Shown: positions 6,597-14,099, numbered from the stretch's first letter. The stretch: DNA of 18,937 bases from DATLZM01 sp035559315 (GCA_035559315.1 DATMBJ010000102.1:1-18937), one strand, 5' to 3'. The notes: generated from the sequence alone by a model not told the origin. Program-made: numbers and translations.

Positions 6597-7790
6597 CGGC
6601 GTGGCCCAGACGTCCTCGGGCCGCGAGAACGACTCCCCGTACAGCTCGGTCTCGCCCCGGTCGGGAGGGGGCAGGGGTCCGAGCGTGAAGAGCACCACCC
6701 GGTGGTTCTCGCGGTCGGCGATCGCGAACAGGCCGTCCCCGTCCACGGCCAGCTGCTCGGGGAAGTCGAACGCGCCCTCGGGCTCCCCCGCCCGGCCGAA
6801 CTCCGAGAGCAGCTCCCCCTCCGGGGAGAGGACGACCAGGTGGCCGGTCCCCATCCCCTCCGGGTCGGCGCGGAACGTGTCCACCACGTACAGGTTCCCG
6901 TCGGGCCCCAGCACGATCCCCCGGGGGAGCTGCCAGAAGCCGCGGATCTTCCCGTAGGCGTCGGGCAGGCCCGAGACCCATAGCCAGCGGCCCTCTCGGT
7001 CGAGGGCCACGACGCGGCGGTTCAGCGTGTCGGCGACGTAGATCCGGCCCCGCTCGGGGTCCACCTCGAAGGCGTCCGGGAAGTTGAACATCCCGAGCTC
7101 GACCCCGCGGACGTTCCGGCCCTTGAACCTCCCGCCCCAGCGGGCGACGACGTGGCCCGTGGCGTCGAAGAAGTAGAGCCCGTCGTTGCTGGAGACGATG
7201 ACGCGGCCCTCGAGGAGCCCCACGTCGTAGGGGGTGAACCCGTCGGGGCCGAACACGCCGAGGTCCTGGTCGTCGGCGGGCAGGTGGCCGACGTAGGCCC
7301 CGGAGGTGGAGAAGATCTGCACGGCCCGCGCGGCGAAGTCGGCCACGTAGACCCGCTCCCGGTCGGGATCCACGGCGATCCCGTACGGCGACCAGAGCCT
7401 CCCCGGCCCTGGCTCGGCGCCCACCGCCCGGACGAAGGCCCCGTCGGTGGTGTAGACCTCGACCCGCGACCGACCGGTGTTGGAGATCCAGACGTTCCCG
7501 TCGCCGTCGAAGGCCACCCCGAGCGGGGTCCGCAGCAGCTGCTCCCGACGCGGCCCGGAACCGTAGATCGCGGCCACCACGCGGATCGGGTAGCCCACGG
7601 GCTCGCCGGGCGCCCGCGGGCCCGGCTGGGGCCTGAGCAGCCACACCAGGAGCCCGAGGAGCCCGACCGCGGCGAGCGCGAGGACGGCGAGGAGCGCGAC
7701 GAGGATCCGCCGCGTCGTCCGCTCCTCCCCGCCGCCGGCGGGCTCCCCGGGCGGCGCTTCCTCCGTGAGCGGTTCCTCAGGCAGGGCCAT
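6579..7790 (-). CDS. Membrane-anchored NHL-repeat beta-propeller protein
   Basis: A 403-residue protein with a short cytoplasmic tail, one membrane helix (about residues 28-51) and an external domain of six NHL-like blades. Blade cores include TPLGVAFDGDGNVWISNT, SPYGIAVDPDRERVYVAD, FPDAFEVDPERGRIYVAD, LPRGIVLGPDGNLYVVD and FPEQLAVDGDGLFAIAD; the third blade is the most diverged. A GGAGGAG Shine-Dalgarno sequence precedes the ATG. It is the last gene of the polyhaem operon, 18 bases after the TPR gene. NHL propellers are protein-interaction scaffolds and have been noted beside multihaem cytochrome genes in metal-reducing bacteria, so a scaffold or assembly role is inferred. No enzymatic residues are evident. 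Confidence 0.9.
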   Translation of the reverse strand: MALPEEPLTEEAPPGEPAGGGEERTTRRILVALLAVLALAAVGLLGLLVWLLRPQPGPRAPGEPVGYPIRVVAAIYGSGPRREQLLRTPLGVAFDGDGNVWISNTGRSRVEVYTTDGAFVRAVGAEPGPGRLWSPYGIAVDPDRERVYVADFAARAVQIFSTSGAYVGHLPADDQDLGVFGPDGFTPYDVGLLEGRVIVSSNDGLYFFDATGHVVARWGGRFKGRNVRGVELGMFNFPDAFEVDPERGRIYVADTLNRRVVALDREGRWLWVSGLPDAYGKIRGFWQLPRGIVLGPDGNLYVVDTFRADPEGMGTGHLVVLSPEGELLSEFGRAGEPEGAFDFPEQLAVDGDGLFAIADRENHRVVLFTLGPLPPPDRGETELYGESFSRPEDVWATPQPGQG

Positions 7791-7808
7791 GTCCCTCTCC
7801 TCCCTCCG

Positions 7809-8465
7809 TCACGGACCGGGGGATGCACCCCCGGCCTCGAGCCTCGCGATCGCCTCCCGCACCTCCTCGTCCGTGGGATCGAACCTCGCGGCCTCCCGGT
7901 ACTCGCGGAGCGCGCGCTCGGGGTCGCCCAGCGCCTCCAGCGCCCGGGCCAGGCCGAGGTGCGCGTCGAAGAGGAACGGGACGTCGGCGATCGCCCTGCG
8001 GTACGCGGATCTCGCCCCCTCGGGGTCGTCCATCTCCATGAGGAGGTCCCCCTCGGCCACCAGCGGCCCGGCCTTGCTGCTGCGCGGCGCGAAGTGCGCG
8101 GCCCGGTCCAGCAGCCGCACCGCGCGCTCGGGGTCACGGTCCGCCTCGAGGAGGCCGAGCTGGAACAGCGCCACCCAGTTCTCGGGGTTCAGCTCCAGCG
8201 CCTCCTCGAACGCCCGGCGCGCCTCGGCCGTGCGGCCCGCCTCGAGCAGGGCGAGCCCGAGCCCGGTCCTGGCCTGGTCGTCCCGGGGGGCGGCCGCCAC
8301 CGCCTGCCGCCAGGCGGCGAGGTCGCGCTCCACCGCGGTCCTCGGCGGACGGGCCGGACGCAGCCGGACGGCCAGGACGGCGCCCCCCAGCCCGAGGACG
8401 ACCAGGGTCAACAGCAGCACCGCCACGACCAGGCCCCGCGGCGGCGCTTCCCACCGCTCGCTCAT
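7809..8465 (-). CDS. Membrane-anchored TPR-repeat protein
   Basis: A 218-residue protein with one N-terminal membrane helix (about residues 12-33), followed by tandem tetratricopeptide repeats to the C-terminus. Repeat cores can be read at about 60-92 (ARTGLGLALLEAGRTAEARR), 94-126, 130-165 (AEGDLLMEMDDPEGARSAYR) and 166-200 (AHLGLARALEALGDPERALR). Its ATG overlaps the stop of the SurA-like gene by four bases and has a GGAGGAGG ribosome binding site. The TPR domain should lie outside the cytoplasm. TPR modules of this kind also occur in the CcmI/NrfG-type subunits that hold apocytochrome c during haem attachment, so a role in assembling the operon's cytochromes is plausible but unproven. Confidence 0.88.
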   Translation of the reverse strand: MSERWEAPPRGLVVAVLLLTLVVLGLGGAVLAVRLRPARPPRTAVERDLAAWRQAVAAAPRDDQARTGLGLALLEAGRTAEARRAFEEALELNPENWVALFQLGLLEADRDPERAVRLLDRAAHFAPRSSKAGPLVAEGDLLMEMDDPEGARSAYRRAIADVPFLFDAHLGLARALEALGDPERALREYREAARFDPTDEEVREAIARLEAGGASPGP

Positions 8466-9142
8466 AGCCTCCTCCACCAGTCGGGGAGCACGACGACGAC
8501 CCGCGCCTCCCGCCGTCGTCCCTCCAGCCACTCGGCGAAGGCCCGGTCCCGCTCTTCCTTCATCAGGGTCTGCCGGATCGACACCCGCACCTCGGGGAGC
8601 CGGGGGACCCTGCCATCCGCCGTTCCGAACTCCTCCCGGTGCTCCCGGTAGTAGGCCCGGACCTCCTCGGGGGTGACCGTCACGCCCTCGGTCACCGCCT
8701 GGTAGACCCGGGCGCCCAGGAGGTTCAGTCCCACGCGCCGCTCGAGCTCCGCGAGGTCCATCCCCCGCTCCTCGAGCCACCGCTCGAAGGCGGCCGGCCC
8801 ACCGAGCCCGGCGCGGATCCGCTCCACGGCGAGGGCGACCTCGCCGGGGCCGATGCGGATCCCGCGGCGCTCGGCCTCCTCCCGGATGAGCACGTCGTCG
8901 ACGAGCGAACGGAGGACCGTCTCGCGCCAGTCGGGACCCACGGCCTCCTCCCCGTGGACGGCGCGCAGCCCCTCGAGCCGGGCGCGCGCGTCCGCGAGGT
9001 AGATGGCGACGCCGTCGACCCGCACGATCACCGGGCCCCGGTCCTCGCCCCGTCCGGCGCGCAGGCCGAGGAGGAGGGCCGCCGCCGCGACCACGGCGGT
9101 GGTGAGCGCCGTGCCGAAGATGGCTGGCCGCCGCAGCCTCAT
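8462..9142 (-). CDS. SurA N-terminal-like extracytoplasmic chaperone lacking a parvulin domain
   Basis: A 226-residue protein with an N-terminal signal or anchor segment (about residues 8-28). A SurA/PrsA-type N-domain follows: VIVRVDGVAIYLADARARLE, then LRSLVDDVLIREEAERRGI and a helix-rich region ending EVRAYYREHREEF. In complete family members a parvulin isomerase domain would follow; here only about 40 residues remain and the usual HILV-type parvulin start is absent. It is therefore more likely a chaperone than a prolyl isomerase. The start codon overlaps the nonahaem cytochrome stop (ATGA), and its own stop overlaps the TPR gene. It may help fold the neighbouring proline-rich multihaem proteins. 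Confidence 0.85.
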   Translation of the reverse strand: MRLRRPAIFGTALTTAVVAAAALLLGLRAGRGEDRGPVIVRVDGVAIYLADARARLEGLRAVHGEEAVGPDWRETVLRSLVDDVLIREEAERRGIRIGPGEVALAVERIRAGLGGPAAFERWLEERGMDLAELERRVGLNLLGARVYQAVTEGVTVTPEEVRAYYREHREEFGTADGRVPRLPEVRVSIRQTLMKEERDRAFAEWLEGRRREARVVVVLPDWWRRL

Positions 9143-9996
9143 GGCCCGCCTCCCGTCGGGGGAGCGCCGGGGGTCGTGCTGTGGCAACGGTCCGCGCACC
9201 AGTCGTTGGTGTGGCACGTGTAGCAGCTCACCTGGCCGCCCCCGCCCACCGCGAGGCCGTGCGCCGAGCGCCAGTCCGGCGGGTGTCGCGACGCGTGGCA
9301 CCCCTGGCAGGTGGTGGGCTCGTGGCACTGGAGGCACCGCTCGCGGTCGGAGCCGTCGAACGCGCCGACGTGCACGCGCGGCTCGGCGGTGGCGGCGCCG
9401 AAGCTGCTCCGGGGGTGGCACGACTCGCAGCGGACGACCCCCTCCCGGCCCGCGCCGAGGAGCGCGAAGTGGGGGAGGGATGCGGGGGGGTGGCAGGTTC
9501 CGCACCGGTCCCGCACCTCCACCTCCCGGTGGCAGGTCGCGCAGGTCCGCTCGTCGGGGAGCGGGGGGTTCGGGTGGAGCGTCGCCTCGTGACACGTGGC
9601 GCAGGCCACGCCGATCTGAGCGTGCAGGGGGTGGTCCATGAACACCGAGGAGAACCGGCGCTTCGACGCGTAGTCGGGGTGGCAGCGCACGCAGCCGGCG
9701 AACTCCGCGTCCCCCCGCGGCGGCCGAGGTTCGGCCCAGAGCGGTACGACCCAGCGCTCGTACCCGCGCCGGACGGCCTCGGCGACGCGGTCCTGGATCC
9801 CGGGTCGGTCGTCGGTGCCCGCCCAGGCCTCCGTGACGTCTTCGACGGCCGCGGCGATCGCGCTTCGGGCCGAGGGCGAGACGAACACCAACACGACCAC
9901 GGTCGCCTCGGCCAGCAGCAGGCCCATGACCGAGGCGATCAGCACCACCAGCCGCACGGGCCGGCGTCTGCGGGCCGGGGTCGCGCGCTCAGCCAT
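9139..9996 (-). CDS. Membrane-anchored nonahaem cytochrome c with a non-canonical CX3CH site
   Basis: A 285-residue protein with one uncleaved-looking N-terminal membrane helix (about residues 15-40), a helical linker (about 42-95) and a haem domain. It has eight CXXCH motifs (CVRCH, CATCH twice, CGTCH, CESCH, CLQCH, CQGCH and CYTCH) and a ninth site with three intervening residues, CADRCH, at residues 267-272. Two haem pairs follow the CxxCH-x4-C pattern, EPTT and TNDW being the linkers. The first pair is followed by an H-P-P-D-W segment found in related form in the other polyhaem proteins of the operon. The gene overlaps the preceding decahaem gene by eight bases and the following SurA-like gene by four. 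Confidence 0.92.
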   Translation of the reverse strand: MAERATPARRRRPVRLVVLIASVMGLLLAEATVVVLVFVSPSARSAIAAAVEDVTEAWAGTDDRPGIQDRVAEAVRRGYERWVVPLWAEPRPPRGDAEFAGCVRCHPDYASKRRFSSVFMDHPLHAQIGVACATCHEATLHPNPPLPDERTCATCHREVEVRDRCGTCHPPASLPHFALLGAGREGVVRCESCHPRSSFGAATAEPRVHVGAFDGSDRERCLQCHEPTTCQGCHASRHPPDWRSAHGLAVGGGGQVSCYTCHTNDWCADRCHSTTPGAPPTGGGP

Positions 9997-10825
9997 GGAG
10001 TTCCTGCTCCCTGTGGGTCGCGTGACGGGCGTGACACGTTGAGCAGTCGGTCGGCGCGTGGCACACGAGGCAGGGTTCCCTGCTCGCGTCCTGCAGCGCC
10101 CGCCAGTGCTCGCCGAGCCAGGTCCTCACGTGGGGGATCTCGGTCCCGTGGCAGCCCACGCAGAACGTGCTCGGGTGGCAGAGGGCGCAGGCCTCCGGTC
10201 CCTCCACCTCCTGCACGCGCCCGTGGCGCTCGATCCACCCTCGGGGGTGGGGGAACGTGGTCCGGAAGTGGCAGGCCTGGCAGAACGTCGGTCGGTGGCA
10301 GGAGTCGCACGTCCCCGGATCCGCGACCGCGTCCGCCCCGTGCGTCTGCACGTAGCCGTCCGGGTGCCCCTCGCCGGGCGGGACCGCGGCCGGCCGGGCC
10401 CGGGCGGACGGGTGCGCCACCTCCCCGTGGCAGGAGTCGCAGGCCGCCCCCCGCTCGGGGTGGGCCCGACGGAGCGCGGGCGTGGAGCCGAGGTCGTGGC
10501 AGCGGGCGCACGGCGCGGCCCGGAGCACGTCGCCGGCCACGTCCCAGCCGGTGAGGGTGGCCACGCCCTCCCGCGCCAGCGTGGGGACGTACCGCAGGCT
10601 CCCGAGGAGCCCGGGACGGGCGTGGCAGGCCAGGCAGGGCACGTCGGCGTGCACCGAGCGCGCGGCCGCGAGGGCGGCGTCGTCCATCGCGTGGCACGAT
10701 CCGCAGAGGCGGGGCGAGGAGGCGGCCCGGTTCCAGCCGACGAGCAGCACGCCCGCGACGAGCAGCCCGCCCGCCACGACGAGCGTCCGCCCGAGGAGCC
10801 TCCGGCGTCCGGGCCGCGCGCCCAC
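9989..10825 (-). CDS. NapC/NirT-like membrane-anchored decahaem cytochrome c
   Basis: A 278-residue protein starting at a GTG with a strong GAGGAGGT ribosome binding site. An N-terminal membrane helix (about residues 11-31) is followed by a NapC/NrfH-like beginning, LCGSCHAMDD then VPCLACHARPG. Ten CXXCH motifs are present in all. Three pairs share a four-residue linker (RPTF, PSTF and APTD), and the first two are followed by a PHPRGW or PHVRTW segment. The NapC-like start suggests it can accept electrons from quinol or from the neighbouring Qcr complex; the extra haems extend the chain outward. It lies nine bases after the small proline-rich protein gene and overlaps the nonahaem gene. Confidence 0.92.
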   Translation of the reverse strand: MGARPGRRRLLGRTLVVAGGLLVAGVLLVGWNRAASSPRLCGSCHAMDDAALAAARSVHADVPCLACHARPGLLGSLRYVPTLAREGVATLTGWDVAGDVLRAAPCARCHDLGSTPALRRAHPERGAACDSCHGEVAHPSARARPAAVPPGEGHPDGYVQTHGADAVADPGTCDSCHRPTFCQACHFRTTFPHPRGWIERHGRVQEVEGPEACALCHPSTFCVGCHGTEIPHVRTWLGEHWRALQDASREPCLVCHAPTDCSTCHARHATHREQELHG

Positions 10826-10834
10826 CCGACCTCC

Positions 10835-11146
10835 TCAGGACGGTCCCGGCGACGCGCTCGGCGACTCCGCGGGGGCGGATCCACCGACCCCGCCGACGTC
10901 GGGGTGGCCGGGGGGCAGCCCCTGCTGGAGCTGCTCCTCGGTGAGCGGCGGCGCCGGGGGGAACCCGAACGCGGGACCCGCCGGGACGACCGCGGGGGCC
11001 GGTGCCTCCGGCGGTTCGGCGAGGCTCCGCACGACGACGCCGGCTCCGAACGCGAGCGCCACGAACAGGAGCGCCACCCACAGCTCGACCTTGATCCTCA
11101 TGACCGGTCCGATCCCCGGTCGGGCGGTGGTTCCCTTGGTCGTCAT
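10835..11146 (-). CDS. Small proline-rich single-pass membrane protein
   Basis: A 103-residue protein with a membrane helix at about residues 20-40 and an alanine/proline-rich extracytoplasmic tail ending in PSASPGPS. No cysteine and no haem motif is present. A short segment, EEQLQQGLPPGHPDVGGVG, is the only conserved-looking feature; LPPGHP-type segments recur in small proteins and TPR proteins near cytochrome genes, but I cannot assign a function from this. The ATG at 11146 has a GAGGAGG ribosome binding site. It sits between the two decahaem cytochrome genes with 9-base gaps on both sides, which suggests an accessory subunit of their complex. Confidence 0.82.
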   Translation of the reverse strand: MTTKGTTARPGIGPVMRIKVELWVALLFVALAFGAGVVVRSLAEPPEAPAPAVVPAGPAFGFPPAPPLTEEQLQQGLPPGHPDVGGVGGSAPAESPSASPGPS

Positions 11147-11155
11147 CGGTCCTCC

Positions 11156-12040
11156 TCATCCGCCGGTGGGGTTCGGGGGGGCCGGGCCCGCGGCGGCGAC
11201 GACGGCCCGGTCCGCGCTGAAGTCCTCGCGCCCCCGGACGTGGCATCTGGAGCACGTGACCTCGCTGTGGCAGTCGAAGCAGGTGAACGCCCCCTCTTCC
11301 TGGACCACCCGCGGGTGCGCGCGGCGCCAGGGGACGCCCTCGGGGCCCTGCGGATGGTGGCAGCGGTCGCAGGAGTCGACCCGGTCCGGGGCCCGCGCGT
11401 GGCACCGCTCGCAGACCGCGGGGCCCTCGAAGAACGCCGCGACGTGGGGCGCGGCGTCCCAGCCCTCGGGGTGCGGCATCTCGAGGCCGTGGCAGGAGCG
11501 GCAGGTGCTCGGGCGGTGGCAGGTCACGCACTCGAAGCCGCTGACCGAGGCCTCCTCGGCGTGACCACGCGGGAGCCACCGGGCCGCGAGGTGGGTGGGA
11601 GGCCGGTCAGGGATCCCCGGGGGGTGGCACGTCGAGCACTCGCCCGGCGCGATCGCGACCCTGGTGGTCCCGTGGCAGGTGAAGCAGCGGCCCATCGTCG
11701 GCCGGTTGATCCGGTCGGGCTCGTGGGTGTCGGCCGGGTGGCAGACCGAGCAGTCCGAGACCCCCGTCGCGAAGTGGTCCTCGTGCGTGTAGCGGAGGAG
11801 CGGGAGCCCGCCCCGCTCGAACACCTTGTCCAGGTCCCCGTGGCAGTCGGGGCAGCCCAGGAAGGGGTCCGTCCCCTCGACGGGGACGGCGGGCTGCGCC
11901 CGGTCGGCCGAGCCCGGGCGGTCGGCGCGGCTCGCCCTCCAGGCCAGGCCCACGAGGAGGAGGGCGACCCCCAGGGCGACGGCGGGGACCGCCACCTTCA
12001 CGAATAGGGGGATCCGTCGTCCGGGCCGCTCCGTCGTCAT
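11156..12040 (-). CDS. Membrane-anchored decahaem cytochrome c
   Basis: A 294-residue protein with an N-terminal membrane helix (about residues 13-33) and ten CXXCH motifs: CPDCH, CSVCH, CFTCH, CSTCH, CVTCH, CRSCH, CERCH, CDRCH, CFDCH and CSRCH. Two pairs have the four-residue linker seen in its neighbours (RPST and SEVT). The first of them is followed by GLEMPHPEGW, as in cytochrome c3-like multihaem proteins of anaerobes. The start ATG overlaps the stop of qcrC (ATGA), which makes it the most likely direct electron acceptor of the Qcr cytochrome c domain. The first four haems are spaced differently from the NapC-like start of the other decahaem protein. Confidence 0.93.
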   Translation of the reverse strand: MTTERPGRRIPLFVKVAVPAVALGVALLLVGLAWRASRADRPGSADRAQPAVPVEGTDPFLGCPDCHGDLDKVFERGGLPLLRYTHEDHFATGVSDCSVCHPADTHEPDRINRPTMGRCFTCHGTTRVAIAPGECSTCHPPGIPDRPPTHLAARWLPRGHAEEASVSGFECVTCHRPSTCRSCHGLEMPHPEGWDAAPHVAAFFEGPAVCERCHARAPDRVDSCDRCHHPQGPEGVPWRRAHPRVVQEEGAFTCFDCHSEVTCSRCHVRGREDFSADRAVVAAAGPAPPNPTGG

Positions 12041-12765
12041 CCCCGTGCGCCCTTCAACGAAAGGAGGTAGGCCGCGAGCGAGGAGAGCTCGGCGTCGGAG
12101 AGCTCGTAGCCCGGCATGAAGCTGCCGGGGACCCCTCCCACCCGGAAGTGGAGGAGCACGCGGTCGCGCGCGTCGGGCTTGGCGCCGAAGTTCGTGAGGT
12201 CCGGACCACGGGTCCCGCCCTCGCCGCCGATCGCGTGGCAGGAGGGGCAGCCCATCTTGTCGAAGAGCGCTTTCCCCGCCGCCTCCACCTCGCTGAGCTG
12301 GGGCCCGGTCTGGACCACCGGGGTCGGGCTGGTGACCGCGGCGAGGGTGAGGAGGGCGATCGTGGCCAGGGCCCCGGCGCCCACGATCCTCGGCCACAGC
12401 CGCACCGGCCGGGTCCGGGGGAGCAGGGGGCGGGGGCGCGGCTCCCGCCGGTCCAGGAACGGGGCGGCGACGAGGATCCCGATGGCGGCGGTGGGGAGGA
12501 CGAAGGTCCCGACGACCTCGTAGGGGCCCTTGAAGTACTTGAGGGTCTGGAACAGCCACAGGAAGTACCACTCCGGCCTCGGGATGTAGCCGGCCGCGGT
12601 GGGGTCAGCGACCTCCTCCAGCGGGGGGTCGGTGAGCGAGGCGATGACCAGCAGGACCGCGAGGTAGAGGAGGGCGACGATCGCCTCCCGCAGGGCGAAG
12701 TCCGGGAAGAACGGGACCGTCCGCTCCTCCTCCGGCTCCGCCAGGAGGGCCTGTCCCGCGCCCAT
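12037..12765 (-). CDS. qcrC: QcrC-type fusion: cytochrome b subunit IV plus cytochrome c domain
   Basis: A 242-residue fusion. The first part (about residues 20-145) matches subunit IV of b6f/bc complexes: three membrane helices and the quinol-oxidation-site motif PEWY at 64-67 within IPRPEWYFLWLFQTLKYF. The C-terminal part (about 158-240) is a single mono-haem cytochrome c domain with CPSCH at 173-177 and a likely axial Met217 in SFMPGYELSD. This architecture is that of Bacillus QcrC in the menaquinol:cytochrome c reductase. The gene lies ten bases after qcrB with a GAGGAGG ribosome binding site and overlaps the following decahaem gene. It should carry electrons from the Rieske protein to the polyhaem chain. 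Confidence 0.93.
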   Translation of the reverse strand: MGAGQALLAEPEEERTVPFFPDFALREAIVALLYLAVLLVIASLTDPPLEEVADPTAAGYIPRPEWYFLWLFQTLKYFKGPYEVVGTFVLPTAAIGILVAAPFLDRREPRPRPLLPRTRPVRLWPRIVGAGALATIALLTLAAVTSPTPVVQTGPQLSEVEAAGKALFDKMGCPSCHAIGGEGGTRGPDLTNFGAKPDARDRVLLHFRVGGVPGSFMPGYELSDAELSSLAAYLLSLKGARG

Positions 12766-12775
12766 CGCAGCCTCC

Positions 12776-13426
12776 TCAGAGCGGCCGGGCGATGCCCTGC
12801 TTCCGCACGATCGCGAAGTGCAGCAGCATCCCCACGGCGAGCAGGATCGGGAGCACGAACACGTGGAGCGCGTAGAACCGGAGCAACGTGAGGGCCCCGA
12901 GCGCGGGCCCGCCCCGGAGCAGGCTCGCGATCACCGGCCCCGCGAGCGGGACCGTGGCCACGATGTTGAGTCCCACGTTCGTGGCCCAGTACGCCTTCTG
13001 GTCCCACGGGAGCAGGTAGCCGGTGAACCCGAACGCCAGCGTGAGCAGGAGCAGGCCCACGCCCACCACCCAGTTGAGCTCCCGCGGCTTGCGGTAGGCG
13101 CCGTGCACGAAGACCCGCAGCATGTGGAGGGCCACCAGGACCACCATCGCTGAGGCCCCGACCCGGTGGAGGTTCCGGATGACCCTCCCGAAGGGGACCG
13201 AGGTCTGGAACCACAGCACGCTCGCGTGGGCGTGGTCGGGGCTCGGGACGTAGAAGAAGGCCATGACGATGCCGGTCGCGACCTGGACGATGAACGTGAA
13301 GAACGCGAGGCCGCCGAAGCAGTGGAGCCAGGTGATGTGCCGGGGGACGGGGTGGTCCGCGACCCGGTGCGCGAGGGGCCGGAGGCCGAGCCGGTCCTCC
13401 AGCCAGGCGACGCTGCGCGCGAACAT
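12776..13426 (-). CDS. qcrB: Cytochrome b6-type subunit of quinol:cytochrome c reductase
   Basis: A 216-residue, four-helix cytochrome b6. Haem ligands are visible as His87/His101 (13 residues between) and His188/His203 (14 residues between, the spacing of b6 rather than bc1). Other b6 landmarks are RKPRELNWVVGV, GFTGYLLPWDQKAYWA and LRFYALHVFVLP. Cys36 in HCFGG aligns with Cys35 of cytochrome b6 and with the equivalent cysteine of Bacillus QcrB, which bind the extra covalent haem cn on the quinone-reducing side; that haem is therefore expected here. The ATG at 13426 has a near-perfect TAGGAGGTGG ribosome binding site. The subunit oxidises quinol together with the Rieske protein and QcrC. Confidence 0.95.
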   Translation of the reverse strand: MFARSVAWLEDRLGLRPLAHRVADHPVPRHITWLHCFGGLAFFTFIVQVATGIVMAFFYVPSPDHAHASVLWFQTSVPFGRVIRNLHRVGASAMVVLVALHMLRVFVHGAYRKPRELNWVVGVGLLLLTLAFGFTGYLLPWDQKAYWATNVGLNIVATVPLAGPVIASLLRGGPALGALTLLRFYALHVFVLPILLAVGMLLHFAIVRKQGIARPL

Positions 13427-13437
13427 GCCACCACCTC

Positions 13438-14094
13438 CTACTGCGTGATCCGCTGGAGCTCGTCGTTGACCCGGTACAGCTCGCCCGCGTACAGCACTCC
13501 GTTCTCGACCTTGTACTCGTAGCGGTCGAGGGGCCGGGGCGGCGGGCCGGCCAGGACCCGGCCCTCGAGGTCGAACACCCCGTTGTGGCAGGGGCAGTTG
13601 AACCGTCGGGCCTTGGGGTCGTACCCGTAGGGGCACCCGAGGTGGGTGCAGCGGTCGTCGAAGATCGTGAACTCCCCGCCCCCGTGGTTGATCACCCAGA
13701 CCGCCACCTCCTGCGGCTGGGCGGCGAGGTAGGCGTCCTGGACCAGCATCGTGAAGTGGGTCTCCACCGGCTCGCCCACCACGCTCAGGTCGGGCTCCCC
13801 GGGCTCGGGGTCGCGGATCCTCCCGACCGGGTACCAGCCCTGCTGCTGGGGCCGGAGGGCGGGCGAGATCCACGCCGCCGCCGCCGGGATCCCGAGGGCG
13901 GCGGCGATCGCCGCGGTGATCCACCCGAGCGTCCCCGCCAGGAACCGTCGCCTGGTCACGGGGGCGGCGACCAGGCTCCGGCGGAGCCGGGCGATGGGGC
14001 CGAGCCGGCGTCCCTCGACGCGCGGCCGTCCCGCCCGGCGAACCTTGACCCCGGGGAGCGTGAGCTGCTGCGGCTTCTTCCTGAACCCGATCAC
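13438..14094 (-). CDS. qcrA: Rieske iron-sulfur protein of quinol:cytochrome c reductase
   Basis: A 218-residue Rieske protein. The [2Fe-2S] ligands are Cys149 and His151 in CTHLGC and Cys167 and His170 in CPCHNGVFD, with Cys154/Cys169 as the stabilising disulfide. A twin-arginine motif TRRRFLAG (Arg48-Arg49) precedes the membrane helix (about 55-76), so export by the Tat pathway with retention as an anchor is expected. The N-terminal 45 residues form a basic cytoplasmic extension. The GTG at 14094 was chosen because AGGAGG lies five bases upstream; a GTG at 14145 would lack this and overlap the previous gene by 32 bases. It opens the qcrABC order seen in Bacillus. Confidence 0.94.
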   Translation of the reverse strand: MIGFRKKPQQLTLPGVKVRRAGRPRVEGRRLGPIARLRRSLVAAPVTRRRFLAGTLGWITAAIAAALGIPAAAAWISPALRPQQQGWYPVGRIRDPEPGEPDLSVVGEPVETHFTMLVQDAYLAAQPQEVAVWVINHGGGEFTIFDDRCTHLGCPYGYDPKARRFNCPCHNGVFDLEGRVLAGPPPRPLDRYEYKVENGVLYAGELYRVNDELQRITQ

Positions 14095-14099
14095 CTGGC

